Shown: one piece after another, positions 19,891 to 30,385 of the stretch
How positions within the stretch are numbered: the first letter of the stretch is position 1
Layout: each line of letters starts with the position of its first letter
Assembly (NCBI RefSeq): GCF_001641265.1
Contig: NW_020167531.1
Location: 1,054,001 to 1,118,000, forward strand
Direction of reading: 5' to 3'
DNA: 64,000 nt
Source: Pseudogymnoascus destructans
Taxonomy: Eukaryota > Ascomycota > Leotiomycetes > Thelebolales > Thelebolaceae
Program-made: the position numbers and the translations under genes
The notes under the pieces: model-generated
What the model saw: the letters and a program-made list of their open reading frames with translations, nothing else
Databases searched by the model: none
Told to the model about the DNA's origin: nothing

Positions 19891-22800
19891 ATGGAGCCTT
19901 CCTTCAAGAGACAGAGGATATCGGCGACGCAAGGACAGCAGCGACACAGCCCGGGTTATGATGGCCACAGCAGATCCTACGACCCCCCCACCTTCCGACA
20001 ACCTCCCAATCCGATCAACAGCGCGATTTACAACCGCAATAATGACTCCACCAAGTTCTACGGGCCAGTTAACGCGCGAGAAGGCCCTGCCAACCCCGAA
20101 GATGCTGAGTTTGACGACGACGAAGAGTCCGGAGAGGAATTCTACGGAGAGGATGCTCCAGAAGCCGACCTACAAGCGACGAGGCAGGAGCTCGACAACA
20201 ATCTGAAGTCGACATTCGAGGCTATCTTTGAGAAGTACGGTAAGGATTTTACTGGAGTCGGAGACGAAATCGATTTGCGAACGGGCGGGATCATAGTCGA
20301 TAACGGGCATGTCGCGGAAATGCATGCCGAGACTGATGCTGGGGAAGCTAGGGGCAGGGGAATGCTGAGAGCATTCACTGAGGAGCCTAAACACGCACGG
20401 CTCCCGCAGGAGGATGTGGAGGGGTCCGACGCTACGGATGATGCGCATGAAGATACGGACACGGACTATCATGCCCGCGGAAGACAAATGCTGCGAGCTT
20501 TCACCCAAGAACCCGAGTTTGGACGAGATGAGGACGAGAACGAGTATGATGGGGATACGAGCAAGCTAAATCCCATTGATGAAGACGAGAGCGACGACGA
20601 TGATATACTCTATCAAAGCAGTGGTGTTATCCCTGCAAAATCTATGGCGCCGCCTCCCAGGCCACCCATTTACAAACAATATCAACAGAAACCACAGTCT
20701 AGGTTTCACGCGCCGAAATCCGTTCCAAGACAACGACTATGGAGCACTGGAGCTGTCGACACATCGGAACCAGACATCCTCGGGCAGTTCGGCCAGGAGC
20801 TTGGCCCGCGAATCGTCGAATACGTATCGAGGCAAAAATCAGTCGATGAAGGAAGCATCGATCCGAAATGGCGTACCCCAGCCCTGCCAGCAGCAACGGC
20901 AGGAAAAAGGCCAATTCTCAAGTCCATGATTCTCCAACCTGATATCGAACGCTCACGCTCGCCAAATGGAGACTCGTTGTGGGCTCCCCAGAAGAAGCGA
21001 CGGCGCAGATGGCGCAAGGCTCAGATGATGGATAAAGGACCCTCTGGGGAAAGCGAGACGGTTCTGCGAGATCGAACGGTTATTCCGAGGGAGAAGATTA
21101 CGAGATCGAGTGTGTCTGCGCAAGCAGCTCTCCCGCCCAAGAGTGGCCAGGTTGATGCGCCACAGAACCCACCACTGCAGGATTTGGCGTCTGATAGTGC
21201 AGGCCAGAATGCCGATGATGACCCTTTCGGCGACAATGAGCCAGGTAATGATGGTAGCCCCGGAGATTCTGCAGCCGGAATTTCTTACAGTCCCAAGCTA
21301 GCAAGACGCAAGAACCAAAGGCCCGGAAAAAGTATAATGTGTGTCCCGAGGAACAAATACACGGACGCAGAAGACAAACAGATACTGGAATGGTGCAAGT
21401 ATGTCTACCACGAGACAGAGTTTGGTTTCTGGGGCGAACCACATTGGGAGTTGCTGAGCCAAAAGGTAGGTTTCGTTCCTGAATTTGAGGTCAAATATCT
21501 AATCGTGTTTTCAGAACCCCAGGCATAGTGGCACGGCTTACAGGCAGCGTTATCGCAAGTTCTATGACCGAAATGGGGGCCAGCATCTATTTCTTGAACT
21601 AGGGATGGCTAGCCAAGACGCCCCTAAAGATTCGAGCGTGGAACCAGGCCCTCCAACAGACAGTGACGCAACCGTGCGCTCGCCCAGATTGAATCAAACT
21701 ACTGAAGGTCCGCCTTTTGTTGAGCATACCTTTGCTAAAACTATGGCGGCGTTCCAGAAAGTATCCGATCCTCCGGAGATACAGCCTATACCTCCGGCGG
21801 AGGGGAGTCCTGTCGAGGGTACACCGAAAGAAGCCGCTGGAAAGCCCCCTCGTGGTGCAACAGCACGCTTTGAGCCATTCAAAGAACTTCTCCATAAGCT
21901 CTACATAGTAGAGGGACGCTCCCTAACCAAAGTGATGAGGATTATGGAACTCCAACATGAGTTCACAGAGAAGTAAGTAGCATCCAGCTCATGGAACCCC
22001 TCGAAGGCCCCACGCTAACCTTGCTTAGCCATTCGCAATATAGGAAACACTTCAGGGAGTGGGGTTTCAAAAAGACTGGGCATTGGTGGGAGCAACCAGA
22101 GTATGCGGGGATGACGTACTTCGAAGCATTTAACAAGTTTCGAAGAAAAGAGCGAAAGAAAAACAACCAATTGAGGAAGATGGCAATGAAAGGGGTTATA
22201 TTACCAACGCCAGATCCCGACGAGATGGATCAGGTCGAGCCGCAGAACATAGAGCGGAGAGCGAGGCGAATGAAGCGTCTAGAGAAGACGGGTCAACTGC
22301 CAGCGCTTGATCACGATGAGACTGAACAAAGCCTGGCTGAGATAGGCGACGACCAAGGCAATGATGACAGTGGTCCTCTTTTTGAGCGAGGAGATGACGA
22401 CCAAAGTTATAATGATCCCGGTCCCATTTTTGAGCGAGGAGATTCCTATGACTTCTCGAAACTTCTCCAGGGGGCATCGGATTATATCTCGCCAAACTCA
22501 GCAACAGCGATGGAGGGGGAAGACCAAATGGTTGAGCTTCCCAAGAATAGAAGCGAACACAACCACAGCCCGGAAATCATCTACGCCGGTCGAAGCCTCC
22601 GCTCGAGGGTAATCCCAAATTCTCAGTCCTCTCAGGATCTGATGTCACCAAGTACGAGCCAGGCGAAGCAGGATAAGGTTACAGCGCCAATGGAGGCGTT
22701 GAGCAGGGATGCTCTTGATCCCTCCTATATGTTCTCTGACGAAGAGGACGAAGCTGCGCCGGTAGCGCCACAGACTGGCACGTCGGATCCCCAAACCTCT

Positions 22801-23694
22801 TCTGCGACAACCGAGTCCCCCAAACCTCAACCTCTGAGTGACTCGGCACCTTTGATAACACCACCAGCACAAGAGCCGGATGTCCCATCTCAAGACACCC
22901 CCGCAAAGACGTCACCTGCCAAACAGCGCGATGCTGTCACGACTTCTGTGGAAATTAAGGACGAGCCAGAGACTGTTGGTGGCGGGTTAGGTGATATCTA
23001 CTCTCTCCCACGCAGCCCACCACGCCTTCCCACAGCGCCACACCCAGCTACATCCGGCAGCGGCCTTCGCGTCATAATCACACAACCCGACAGCTCCTCA
23101 CCTCTGACTTCTCCAGCTCGCACCCACACCCCACCAAACACCCTCCCTACCTCCTCCGCCTCCAAAGCTACTCCGAAACGCAGAACAGTGCGTGAATCAA
23201 CGCTGCGACGCAGTCAGGCGTCTCTACTAAGATTATCAGCTACACCGACGCCTCGACGGAATCCGCTGGAGAGATCGACGAGTAGACCCCGCTTTGTGTC
23301 TCGGTCGGGGAAGGGATCGGTGCGCTCGCGCGCGTCTATGACGCCGCTTTCAATGCTGGCTGTGCGGTCGCCTTTGCGACATGACGACGAGGAGAACGAA
23401 GATGAAGATGGGGGTCAGGATGTTATCCAACCTCTGTCCCGGCGCAGTAGGGCCGTTGGGGGTGGGATGTCATATCTTTCGACTCCAAAGGGTGATGGCG
23501 CGGGTGCGTCCGTAACGGGGACACCGTCCCGGCGAGGTGGAATAAAACATGGTAATGAAATGAAAAGTGAGGATGGGAAGATGATCCAGACGCCCGGTGG
23601 TGCGTGGAGGAGGTGCGGAGAGAGCGGGTATAAATGTGGGAGGGGGTTTTGCTTTCGGTGCTCTGTTGGTGGGGAGGGGGAGGTTGGTATGTGA
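19891..23694 (+). CDS. scm3: Scm3-type CENP-A chaperone with Myb-like and Clr5 domains
   Basis: Three exons: 19891-21465, 21515-21972, 22029-23694 (introns of 49 and 56 bases, GT-AG), 1232 residues. Start chosen at ATG 19891 (MEPSFKRQRIS), 150 bases after the transposon end. Residues ~100-180 hold the Scm3 signature (IFEKYGKDFTGVGDEIDLRT, then NNGH-like VDNGHVAEM); Scm3/HJURP loads the centromeric histone CENP-A. Two similar motifs GRGMLRAFTEEP and GRQMLRAFTQEP follow, then acidic stretches. A Myb/SANT-like domain spans the first intron (KYTDAEDKQILEWCKYVYHE, YRQRYRKFY). A Clr5 domain spans the second intron (LHKLYIVEGRSLTKVMRIME, YRKHFREWGF). The C-terminal third is Pro/Ser/Thr-rich with basic patches and looks disordered. 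Scm3 fused to Myb-type domains is known in filamentous fungi; Scm3 plus Clr5 I read from sequence alone. Confidence 0.8.
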
Positions 23695-23949
23695 GCAGCA
23701 GGTTCTGGCTAGGAGCAGGTGGGAATTTTGTCGTAGTACCCCCCTGCCGCATAGGATAGGGAGGTTGCTAGCTTATGTCCACAATCACGCTCTAGAGCGG
23801 TTGTCTTCAGGGTTTTACTCAAAAAAATAGTAAAAATAATTATTCTAACGCTCCAAATTCAGATTTTGGGCGGCATGAGATCATCAGAGGATTGTAAATG
23901 GCCATTCAAATAATTAACAATAATTGATACGCTACATATCAACATAAAA
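23695..23949. other. Convergent 3' region
   Basis: Lies between two convergent genes; AT-rich, no gene seen. Confidence 0.6.
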
Positions 23950-24967
23950 CTACAATGGGTAATTATGTCCCCCAAGCTCATGAACAGGACGGTGATGACC
24001 CCCTGTCATCCCATGCGGCGGATCCGGGTTCGCGGACATCTCATTCTCGGCCTTGTATATATACTGCATCTGTTCTTGGCTTTGTACCTGGCCTTGTCCC
24101 TGGCCATAATCCGGACCTTGGTATGTATTATTAACCGGCCCATATGCAACGCCAGCGCCGCCGACGTCAGTGGGCTTCATCAGTTTCTTGCGCAGGCGTC
24201 GCTCGTTTACGAAAAGCCCTAAAAACGCCAGGGCGAGGACGCCGAGTGGGACTCCCACGCCGGCTCCCACTGCTTTGACGGAGTTGGCGTAGTGGATTTT
24301 CTCGGCTTTCGTGGCACCCGAGCACTGGGTCTTATCTGAGATGGTCTTGTCTGAGCAGACCACGTCGGTGGGGGTCGTCGCTCCTGGGTTGGATGATGTA
24401 GGGTTCGTTGATCCTGTGTCAGTTGCCGAGGGGGTCGAGGTTGGCAAGGATGACGTAGGCGACGTGGTCTGCGAAGATGACTCCGTAGTTGTCGAGGATT
24501 TGGGTAAGATTTTCACGGCCACACCGGGGCTGGCTTTGAAGTCTGCGCTACACGTTTTCAGCGTAGGGCTGCCGCACCAGAACATTTTGGGGTTGTCGGC
24601 TCCAACCCCATCGTTGCACGGGTAGATGTTGGCCCAGTAGGGCAGGACTATCGAGGCGCGCCGGTCAGCGTTGTTCCAGGGAAGTTCGCAAGATGCGCCT
24701 GCTTACATTCTTTGCAAAATGTCAGGCAGTCCGGTGTGTCCCAGCTGTCGACGCAGGCGCCGCGGTACATCAATCCAGGCGCGCCATAGCACAATCCAGA
24801 TGCGAGGCAGGCTTCACCGGAGTGGCAACATGTGCCTGATGTTGCTCCTGATATGCATGGGACATAACCTGTCGCCGTTGTGCCATCCTTCCAGACACAT
24901 GTCTGTGAATGGCCAATGGGGGGTAGGTGAGGATCACCGAGAGCAGGAGCGCTCTATTGCACAGCAT
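23950..24967 (-). CDS. Cys-rich ectodomain, Ser/Thr-rich, single-pass membrane protein
   Basis: Resembles a common fungal surface-protein layout. A Cys-rich ectodomain (CVWKDGTTATGYVPC, TCCHSGEAC, GLCYG, MYRGACVDSWDTPDCLTFC) is joined over an intron (about 24719-24661, GT-AG on the minus strand) to LPYWANIYPCNDG and MFWCGSP. A Ser/Thr/Pro-rich stalk, one membrane segment (VGAGVGVPLGVLALAFLGLF), a basic RRLRKK stop and a Gln/Gly/Tyr-rich cytosolic tail follow. The likely start is ATG 24967 (MLCNRALLLS); an awkward 35-base intron would be needed to join it to the Cys domain, so the exact 5' end is unsure. Function unknown; Wsc/Mid2-like wall sensors share the stalk-TM-tail layout but not this Cys pattern. 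Confidence 0.65.
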
Positions 24968-25420
24968 ATTGACTGATTGCTCTTTGGCGACGGCCACAGT
25001 CGTCCATGAAGAACATAGTTATCAACCTCGAAGGGTCCCGTGTAGTAGAAATAGGGGAGCACAGCGAAACCGCCCAGCCTTTCGGCTTGGGGAGGTACCG
25101 GGGGATTGAAATTGTTCCCTTAGCTGGAGGATCTCCTTGGGAGGATCTGGATTTTGCTGTTAGCTCTGCATTTCTATTGGCTCATTTGTGGGATTTGGAC
25201 GTGACAGTGACACATAGTGTCCTTCCGGCTGTGCTGTCAAAAATACTGTAGAGGACAACCCTGTTAGCGTTGGGCCGGTTCGCTGTCGTAAAGAAGCGCG
25301 TGTACTAGAAAAGCTTCGGCGCTTAAACACGCGGCAGGTACCATGACATACAGTAACGCGTCAACTTGACTACAGACAGCATGCCATAACCAACACAAGC
25401 CTAATACTCTAATCCTAAGG
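24968..25420. other. Intergenic, no gene supported
   Basis: Holds an 81-codon plus-strand frame (25006-25251) with no recognisable family; probably promoter of the minus-strand membrane protein gene. Confidence 0.5.
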
Positions 25421-25710
25421 ATAAAATTGCTCTTGCTATTCAAGCATTTAAAAAATATTCATCGCTGTTGCTCGTATGACAAACTCTGGTATCGTATGAC
25501 TGATATGGCTATCCATAAGAAGGACTTTTAATGGTTTATTAGGCCTAGCACCAGAATGTTTAATGGAATGCTCTAAATAAAGCATGCTAGTTCGCCATTT
25601 GTATATCCAGAATCAGAGAGCAATATGCATAGTTGAGAGTGGGAAACGTACATATTTTGGGTGTAAATCTCTTGGTGCGAACACCAACGACTAGGTGTCT
25701 GTAATTGGGT
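25421..25710 (-). pseudogene. Pogo transposase relic
   Basis: On the minus strand the catalytic middle of a pogo transposase is recognisable: LLSDSGYTNGELA, then after a frameshift MLYLEHSIKHSGARPN and VLLMDSHISHTIPEF (second catalytic Asp), breaking down at about 25455. On the plus strand immediately left (25421-25470) is KIALAIQAFKK, which looks like a transposase N-terminus in the opposite orientation. Probably an inverted, internally deleted remnant. Confidence 0.6.
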
Positions 25711-25877
25711 GGGGAAGGATAAGGCTCCGGCAGTGACGCGCCAAGACCTCTCAGACACTTATCCAATAAATTCCTCAAGGTTACGACATCCGTCCTCACC
25801 TTCAACCACCTCCACCTTCTACCTTGTAACTAAGGTATTATGAAGCTGCCAACAAACTCAACCATCTCCATCTCACG

Positions 25878-27267
25878 ATGAATTGTCAAAAATGCCGGGC
25901 CCCACTGAAGCTCGACAGCTCGCTGGAGAGCCTCAACCCCGCCGCCTTCAATCTCCTCGTCGGTGCGTCCCTCCCCCATCCCCCATCCCCCACCTCTACA
26001 AACACCACTAACCCCCCCAGACTCAACCCATGAAACCCCCAAAGCCCCCCCACCATCTAGACCCGCCTACCCCCCCGAGCGCAAAGCCCTCTACGACGCC
26101 GCCTCCCGCTCCGACGCCCCCGCGTCATACAAACGCACCACTCCTACCAACCCGGGAATGTCCTTCGTTCTCCTCTCCTCCTCCGAAGCCGCGCCCCCCG
26201 CTCTCTCCCTTCCATCCACCAAACGCTCCTCCTCACCCACCTCTCCAACCACGCCCCCCACAAGCACCTCCCACGAAACCGAGCGCGCAAACCGGCTCTT
26301 CGCCCTCCTCTCCGCCCGCTCAGACATCGACCACCCCATCTGCACCGAATGCACCTCCCTCCTCCTTAGCTCCCTCTCCGCGCGCCTCTCCGCCTCCCTC
26401 CGCGAGCGCGACGCCTACACCGCATTCCTCACGCACCTCCACCAAACAGCACCCACGCCCTCCTCTCTCGCCGCAGCCCAAACATCCCTCTCCTCCGCCC
26501 GCGACGCCGAAGAAGCAGCTACCTCCTCCCTCCTCTCGCTGGAGCGCACACAAAGTGTCCTAGCAACCGAACTCGCCTCGCTCTCCGCCTCCGCCGCGAG
26601 TCTAGACGCCGCAGAGGCGGGGTTCTGGCACTCGCATAATACATTCTCTACCAACCTCGCCGCGGCACAGGGAATGCACGCCTCGCTCTCCGCGGCCGCG
26701 ACCCACGACGCGCGCCTCCTTAATCTTCTGCAGCGCACAAACGTTCATAACGACTCCTTCCCCATCTCGCACGACGGGACGTTCGGAACGATCGCGGGGT
26801 TAAGACTTGGTCGCCTCGCGGCACACCCGGTGGATTGGCCGGAGATCAACGCGGCGTGGGGACATACCCTGCTCCTTCTTGCGACGGTGGCGAAGGCGCT
26901 GGATGTCAAGGTCCAGGGGTATGAGATGCAGCCTCTCGGGTCGACATCGCGGATTGTGGCGATGAGAGGTGGGAGGAAGGTGGTGCTGGAGCTGTATACG
27001 AGTGGTGATTTGCCGCTGGGGTTAACGTTTTTGCATCGACGGTTTGATGCGGCGATGGTGGCGTTTTTGGCGTGTCTGAAGCAGGTGGGGGAGGGGGTGC
27101 CGGGGAGGGCAATGCCGTATAAGATTGAGGGGGATAAGATTGGGGGGGAGTGTATTAGGTTGGGGGTTGCGCAGGATGATGGGTGGAGTAGTGCGTGCAA
27201 GTACGTGCTTACTTGTTGTAAGTTTTTGTTGGCGCATGTTAGTAATGCTGGGTTGGGGAGGAGGTAG
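25878..27267 (+). CDS. atg6: Beclin 1/Atg6 family autophagy protein
   Basis: Two exons, 25878-25962 and 26021-27267 (58-base C-rich intron, GT-AG, splitting an Asp codon), 443 residues. The N-terminus has the conserved first Cys pair (MNCQKCRAPLKLDSSL). The second lies at ~residue 145 (SDIDHPICTECTSLLL), followed by an Ala/Ser/Glu-rich coiled coil. The evolutionarily conserved C-terminal domain contains LLQRTNVHNDSFPISHDGTF, GLRLGRLAAHPVDWPEINAA and QPLGSTSRI. Atg6 is the Vps30 subunit of the class III PI3-kinase complexes with Vps34 and Vps15, acting in autophagosome formation and endosomal sorting. The protein is on the short side for the family. A 177-codon frame on the same strand inside it is a shadow. 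Confidence 0.93.
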
Positions 27268-27444
27268 GAAGGCTGTTGGGGGAGTAGTTATGATTCAGGG
27301 TTGGCGTTGGGGGGCTTATCCTGTATCGTCTATCACGCATAATCAGGAGTCAACGATCAACGATAGAAACCATTTATTTATTATTCACACTTGGTTCCCG
27401 GGCCATCCCTTTCTTTCCCTGTACAACTTCCCCAGACGCACCCC
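27268..27444. other. Convergent 3' region
   Basis: Short spacer between ATG6 and the cyclophilin-like gene, no gene. Confidence 0.6.
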
Positions 27445-28016
27445 CTAAAGCTCCCCACACATCCCAACCCCAACGTCCAAATCCGGCACCCCCTCCCCCC
27501 GTCTCCCCGTCCCCGTCCTCCCCAACATCCTCAACCCCTCCATCCCCCCTCCCCAAACACCCTCCCAATCGCCTCCCCCCTCGCCCCTCCAAGCGAAATC
27601 ACATACGCATTCCCTCCCTCGGCCCCCCTCCCCCCCGGATTCGCCCACGCAAGTTCCCCCTCCTCCAACACCCTCCCACTTCCCGCCCCGGCAAATTGTT
27701 GGGGGGCGTGAGCAGGCGCCGCGGCGTCAGAACCGCCGTAGATCCCGACAGCGGGGATGATACGCGTGATTCGGCTGTTTTTGTAGCCGGGGGGGCGGAG
27801 ACGCATTGCAAGTGGAAGGGGGGGGAGGAGGGGGTGGGGTAGAGTTCGAGGGGGAGGCGGGTTAGGGGTTGCCCGCCTATTGTTATGTCGAGGAAGACGC
27901 TGGGGGAGGGGTTAGTTGGTTGAAAGAGGGGGTGAGGGAGGTGTGAAGGGGGGAGGAGGGGAGGGGAAATAGGGGACGTACAGTGGGTTGCCCGAGGGTG
28001 GGAGGATGGTGGGCAT
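27445..28016 (-). CDS. Divergent cyclophilin-type prolyl isomerase, frame broken at G/C runs
   Basis: Minus strand, exon 1 28016-27982 (MPTILPPSGNPL), intron 27981-27900 (GTACGT...CCAG), exon 2 from 27899. It reads VFLDITIGGQPLTRLPLELY, the first strand of a cyclophilin, then PGYKNSRITRIIPAVGIYGG, then ANPGG, AYVISLGG and VFGE, and ends ...MCGEL with stop at 27445-27447; the usual family ending is close to (I)xxCGxL. To read through, the frame must change at the seven-base G run at 27789-27795 and again near the C run at 27544-27549 (plus-strand coordinates). Either homopolymer sequence errors or a decayed gene. Many active-site residues of canonical cyclophilins (the FH.R...Q.GD block) are altered, so catalysis is doubtful. 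Confidence 0.6.
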
Positions 28017-28789
28017 TTTGGTGGAGTTTGGAGGGTGTATCGTGTGTATCGTGCGTGGGTGGTGGTTTGATAGTAACACAAGTCTCGTCTGTGACTCCAC
28101 AAAAAATACCCCTTATCCTTTCCCTACTTCTTTCCCGTGATGTTCTTGTATTTTCTTTTCCCCGTCTTCTCCCCGTCTTTTCCCCGTCTTTCCCCCGTCT
28201 TTTCCCTGCCCCTTCCCAGCCTTCTTTTCTTGTCTCGTGACAATGACGCCCAAATACAGGGTACACAATGCGTTAAGAGGCGCTTTTTTTTTGTCTGGGC
28301 GATGCTGCGCTGTCACTCTTTCTTTCGGCTTGGGATCGGGTCGTGCGTGGCGCCAGTGAGGTGTTTGCGTTTGGGTTTACTGGGCCTGGCTGGGTCGGAG
28401 AATGTTGGCTGGACTGGTGGCGTGCGTGTTAAGATCAGCTGCCTGTCGTTGTTGTCCAGCAGCCCCTCGCCGCATTTTTGTGTACAAGGCAATAAGTCAC
28501 GTGCCTTTTATCACGTGAAATTGTTACATCCGTCGTCGCGCTCGAGGTGATGCACGGGTATCGTCGGTGCGGGGAAGGGGTACAGAATTATATATTTATA
28601 CATCCGTGAACACCGGACCACGAACGGGAGAGTACAGATGTGGAGAGTTTCGGTATTTCAATTTATTTCATTTTCCGTGTAACGAGAGATCGGATATTTC
28701 GGATATAGATAAAAAGAGAGGGGAGAGGGGATATTGAAAGGTGCATTCACGCACGAAGACTATATTATATATACGAATCGTATAATACG
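28017..28789. promoter_or_regulatory. Divergent promoter region with paired CACGTG boxes
   Basis: 773 bases between the minus-strand cyclophilin-like gene and the plus-strand kynurenine formamidase gene. Two perfect CACGTG E-boxes lie at 28498-28503 and 28512-28517, 14 bases apart, the palindrome bound by fungal bHLH factors. A run of TTTTCCCCGTCTTTCCC-like imperfect repeats lies at 28150-28215. No ORF of note. Confidence 0.5.
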
Positions 28790-29730
28790 ATGACGGTAGA
28801 GACACCCCTGAAGCATGTCAGGCACAGCTATAGAGATGGAGAGGAGGCTACGGCGCTGAGTACTGTTGATATATGGCTCCCGGAGACAAATCCAGATGGA
28901 AGCAGTCCTGAGGGAATTTGGGTGGTGTATGTCCCCCCCCCCTCCCCCCCTTTTCTCCCCAAATTCCAATCCAAAAAACGAACAGTTTCATCCACGGCGG
29001 CGCCTGGCGCGACCCCCTCATAGACTCCACCAGCTTCCAACCCACCCTCTCCATCCTCGCCCAAACACCCCCGCAAGCGCAACCGCCAATCGCAGGCTAC
29101 GCATCAATCAACTACCGGCTCTCACCTTACCCCTCCCATCCCACCTCACCCAGCACCGGCGGGGACGCCAGCAGAGCTGCACAGCACCCCGAGCACTTGG
29201 ACGACGTGACGACGGCGTTGTTGTTCCTCGATGAGAAGTATGGGATTGGAGGGAGGTATCTTCTGGCGGGACATAGTTGTGGCGCTACCCTCGCTTTCCA
29301 GGTCCCGGAGACGGCGGAGGGGGGGGGGAGGCTGCCGGTGCCGTTGGGGATGCTGGGGTCGGAGGGGATTTACGACATCCCCTCCCTAATCTCGCGGAAC
29401 GAACATCCCATTTACCGCGAATTCGTCGTATCAGCATTCGGTGAGAGGGAGGAGACATGGAGCGCCGCCTCGCCGTCCATGGCTCCAGGGTCGAAGCTCT
29501 GGGAGAAGACGGGGGTGCTGATAATGTCGCACTCGGAGGAGGATGAGTATGTTGAGAAAGCGCAGTCCGTAGACATGCTGGAGAGGATCAAGGAGGTGAA
29601 GAAGGACGGACAGGCGGTCTATGTTGAGGCGGAGGGGAAGCATGATGAGATGCATGAGAAAGGGGGGGAGATGGCTAGGATTATTGGGACGGGGTTGGAG
29701 ATGGTTTGGGTGGTGGGGTGGGGGGCATAG
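28790..29730 (+). CDS. bna7: Kynurenine formamidase (arylformamidase)
   Basis: Two exons, 28790-28926 and 28986-29730 (59-base intron GTATGT...AACAG), 293 residues. Alpha/beta-hydrolase of the fungal Bna7 type: FIHGGAWRDP (oxyanion-hole HGGxW motif) directly after the intron, nucleophile elbow GHSCGAT at ~29271, and a late GKHDEMHE holding the likely catalytic His. Hydrolyses N-formylkynurenine to kynurenine in tryptophan breakdown and NAD synthesis. The HGGAW motif spans the splice junction correctly, which supports the intron. The stop is TAG at 29728-29730. The second exon ends in a Val/Trp/Gly-rich tail. Confidence 0.88.
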
Positions 29731-29819
29731 TATCCCCGCGCCGCCCGGTGTGCATATATGCCTCACTCACGCGGTTGGTGCGGGAATTGCGCGTTTTTGT
29801 CGGATGGGAATCACCATCT

Positions 29820-29975
29820 AGTTCTGTCATGTCATGTTGTCCTGTCCTGTCCTGTCGTGTCATGTGCTGTCCTGTCCTTCCCGTCCTGTCCCGTCCTGTC
29901 CTGTCCTGTCCTGTCCTGTCCTGTCCTGTCCTGTCCTGTCCTGTCCTGTCCTGTCCTGTCCTGTCCTGTCCTGGC
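29820..29975. repeat. CTGTC pentanucleotide microsatellite
   Basis: Degenerate from about 29820; a perfect run of the 5-base unit TCCTG for about 77 bases at 29896-29972. Frames through it are low-complexity artefacts. Confidence 0.95.
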
Positions 29976-30226
29976 ATCACATCACATCCTATCTGGACTC
30001 GCCCTCCCAAAACAGCTCTTCTCCGCGGACCCCCCAAAGATCGACACTAACGGCCATGGCGATTCTCAGGATGGGACGGGATGTCGTATGCACCGCTGAT
30101 GTATGGTGATATAAGAGGTGGAGAGGTCTAGCCAGGCAGCTGGACTATGGTGGCGATCTACAGGACAAGCGTCATCCATGCAAGGAAACACTGGCAAACC
30201 AAACTAACCCACTACTGTATCTTTCT

Positions 30227-30358
30227 CCACGGATCAACAAGGACGTCTACTCAAGGACGTCTTTCCACGGATCAACAAGGACGTCTACTCCGTAGGACAA
30301 TCTTTCCACGGATCAACAAGGACGTCTACTCCGTAGGACAATCTTTCCACGGATCAAC
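30227..30358. repeat. 41-bp tandem repeat
   Basis: Units begin CCACGGATCAACAAGGACGT at 30227, 30265, 30306 and 30347 (spacing 38, 41, 41); the first unit is short and the last partial. Followed by a short GTAGA run at 30366-30385. Confidence 0.9.
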
Positions 30359-30385
30359 GGCGGGAGTAGAGTAGAGTAGAGTAGG

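Noticed and set aside
20142..20508. 106- and 112-codon minus-strand frames near the Scm3 signature
   Set aside because: Shadows of the plus-strand frame, which contains the recognisable domain.
21098..21442. 114-codon minus-strand frame within the Scm3-type gene
   Set aside because: Opposite-strand shadow of a conserved coding region.
25006..25251. 81-codon plus-strand frame
   Set aside because: No recognisable family, no introns or context; it overlaps the probable promoter of the membrane-protein gene.
26030..26563. 177-codon Pro-rich frame inside ATG6
   Set aside because: Frame +1 of the conserved Atg6 coding sequence; composition is a by-product of CCC/TCC codons.
29706..30109. Overlapping frames of 91-118 codons on both strands rich in LSCPV or TGQDR
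   Set aside because: They are translations of the CTGTC pentanucleotide run and have no real protein character.
30222..30358. CRISPR-like regular repeat
   Set aside because: Units are directly adjacent without unique spacers, and the sequence is eukaryotic; it is a minisatellite.
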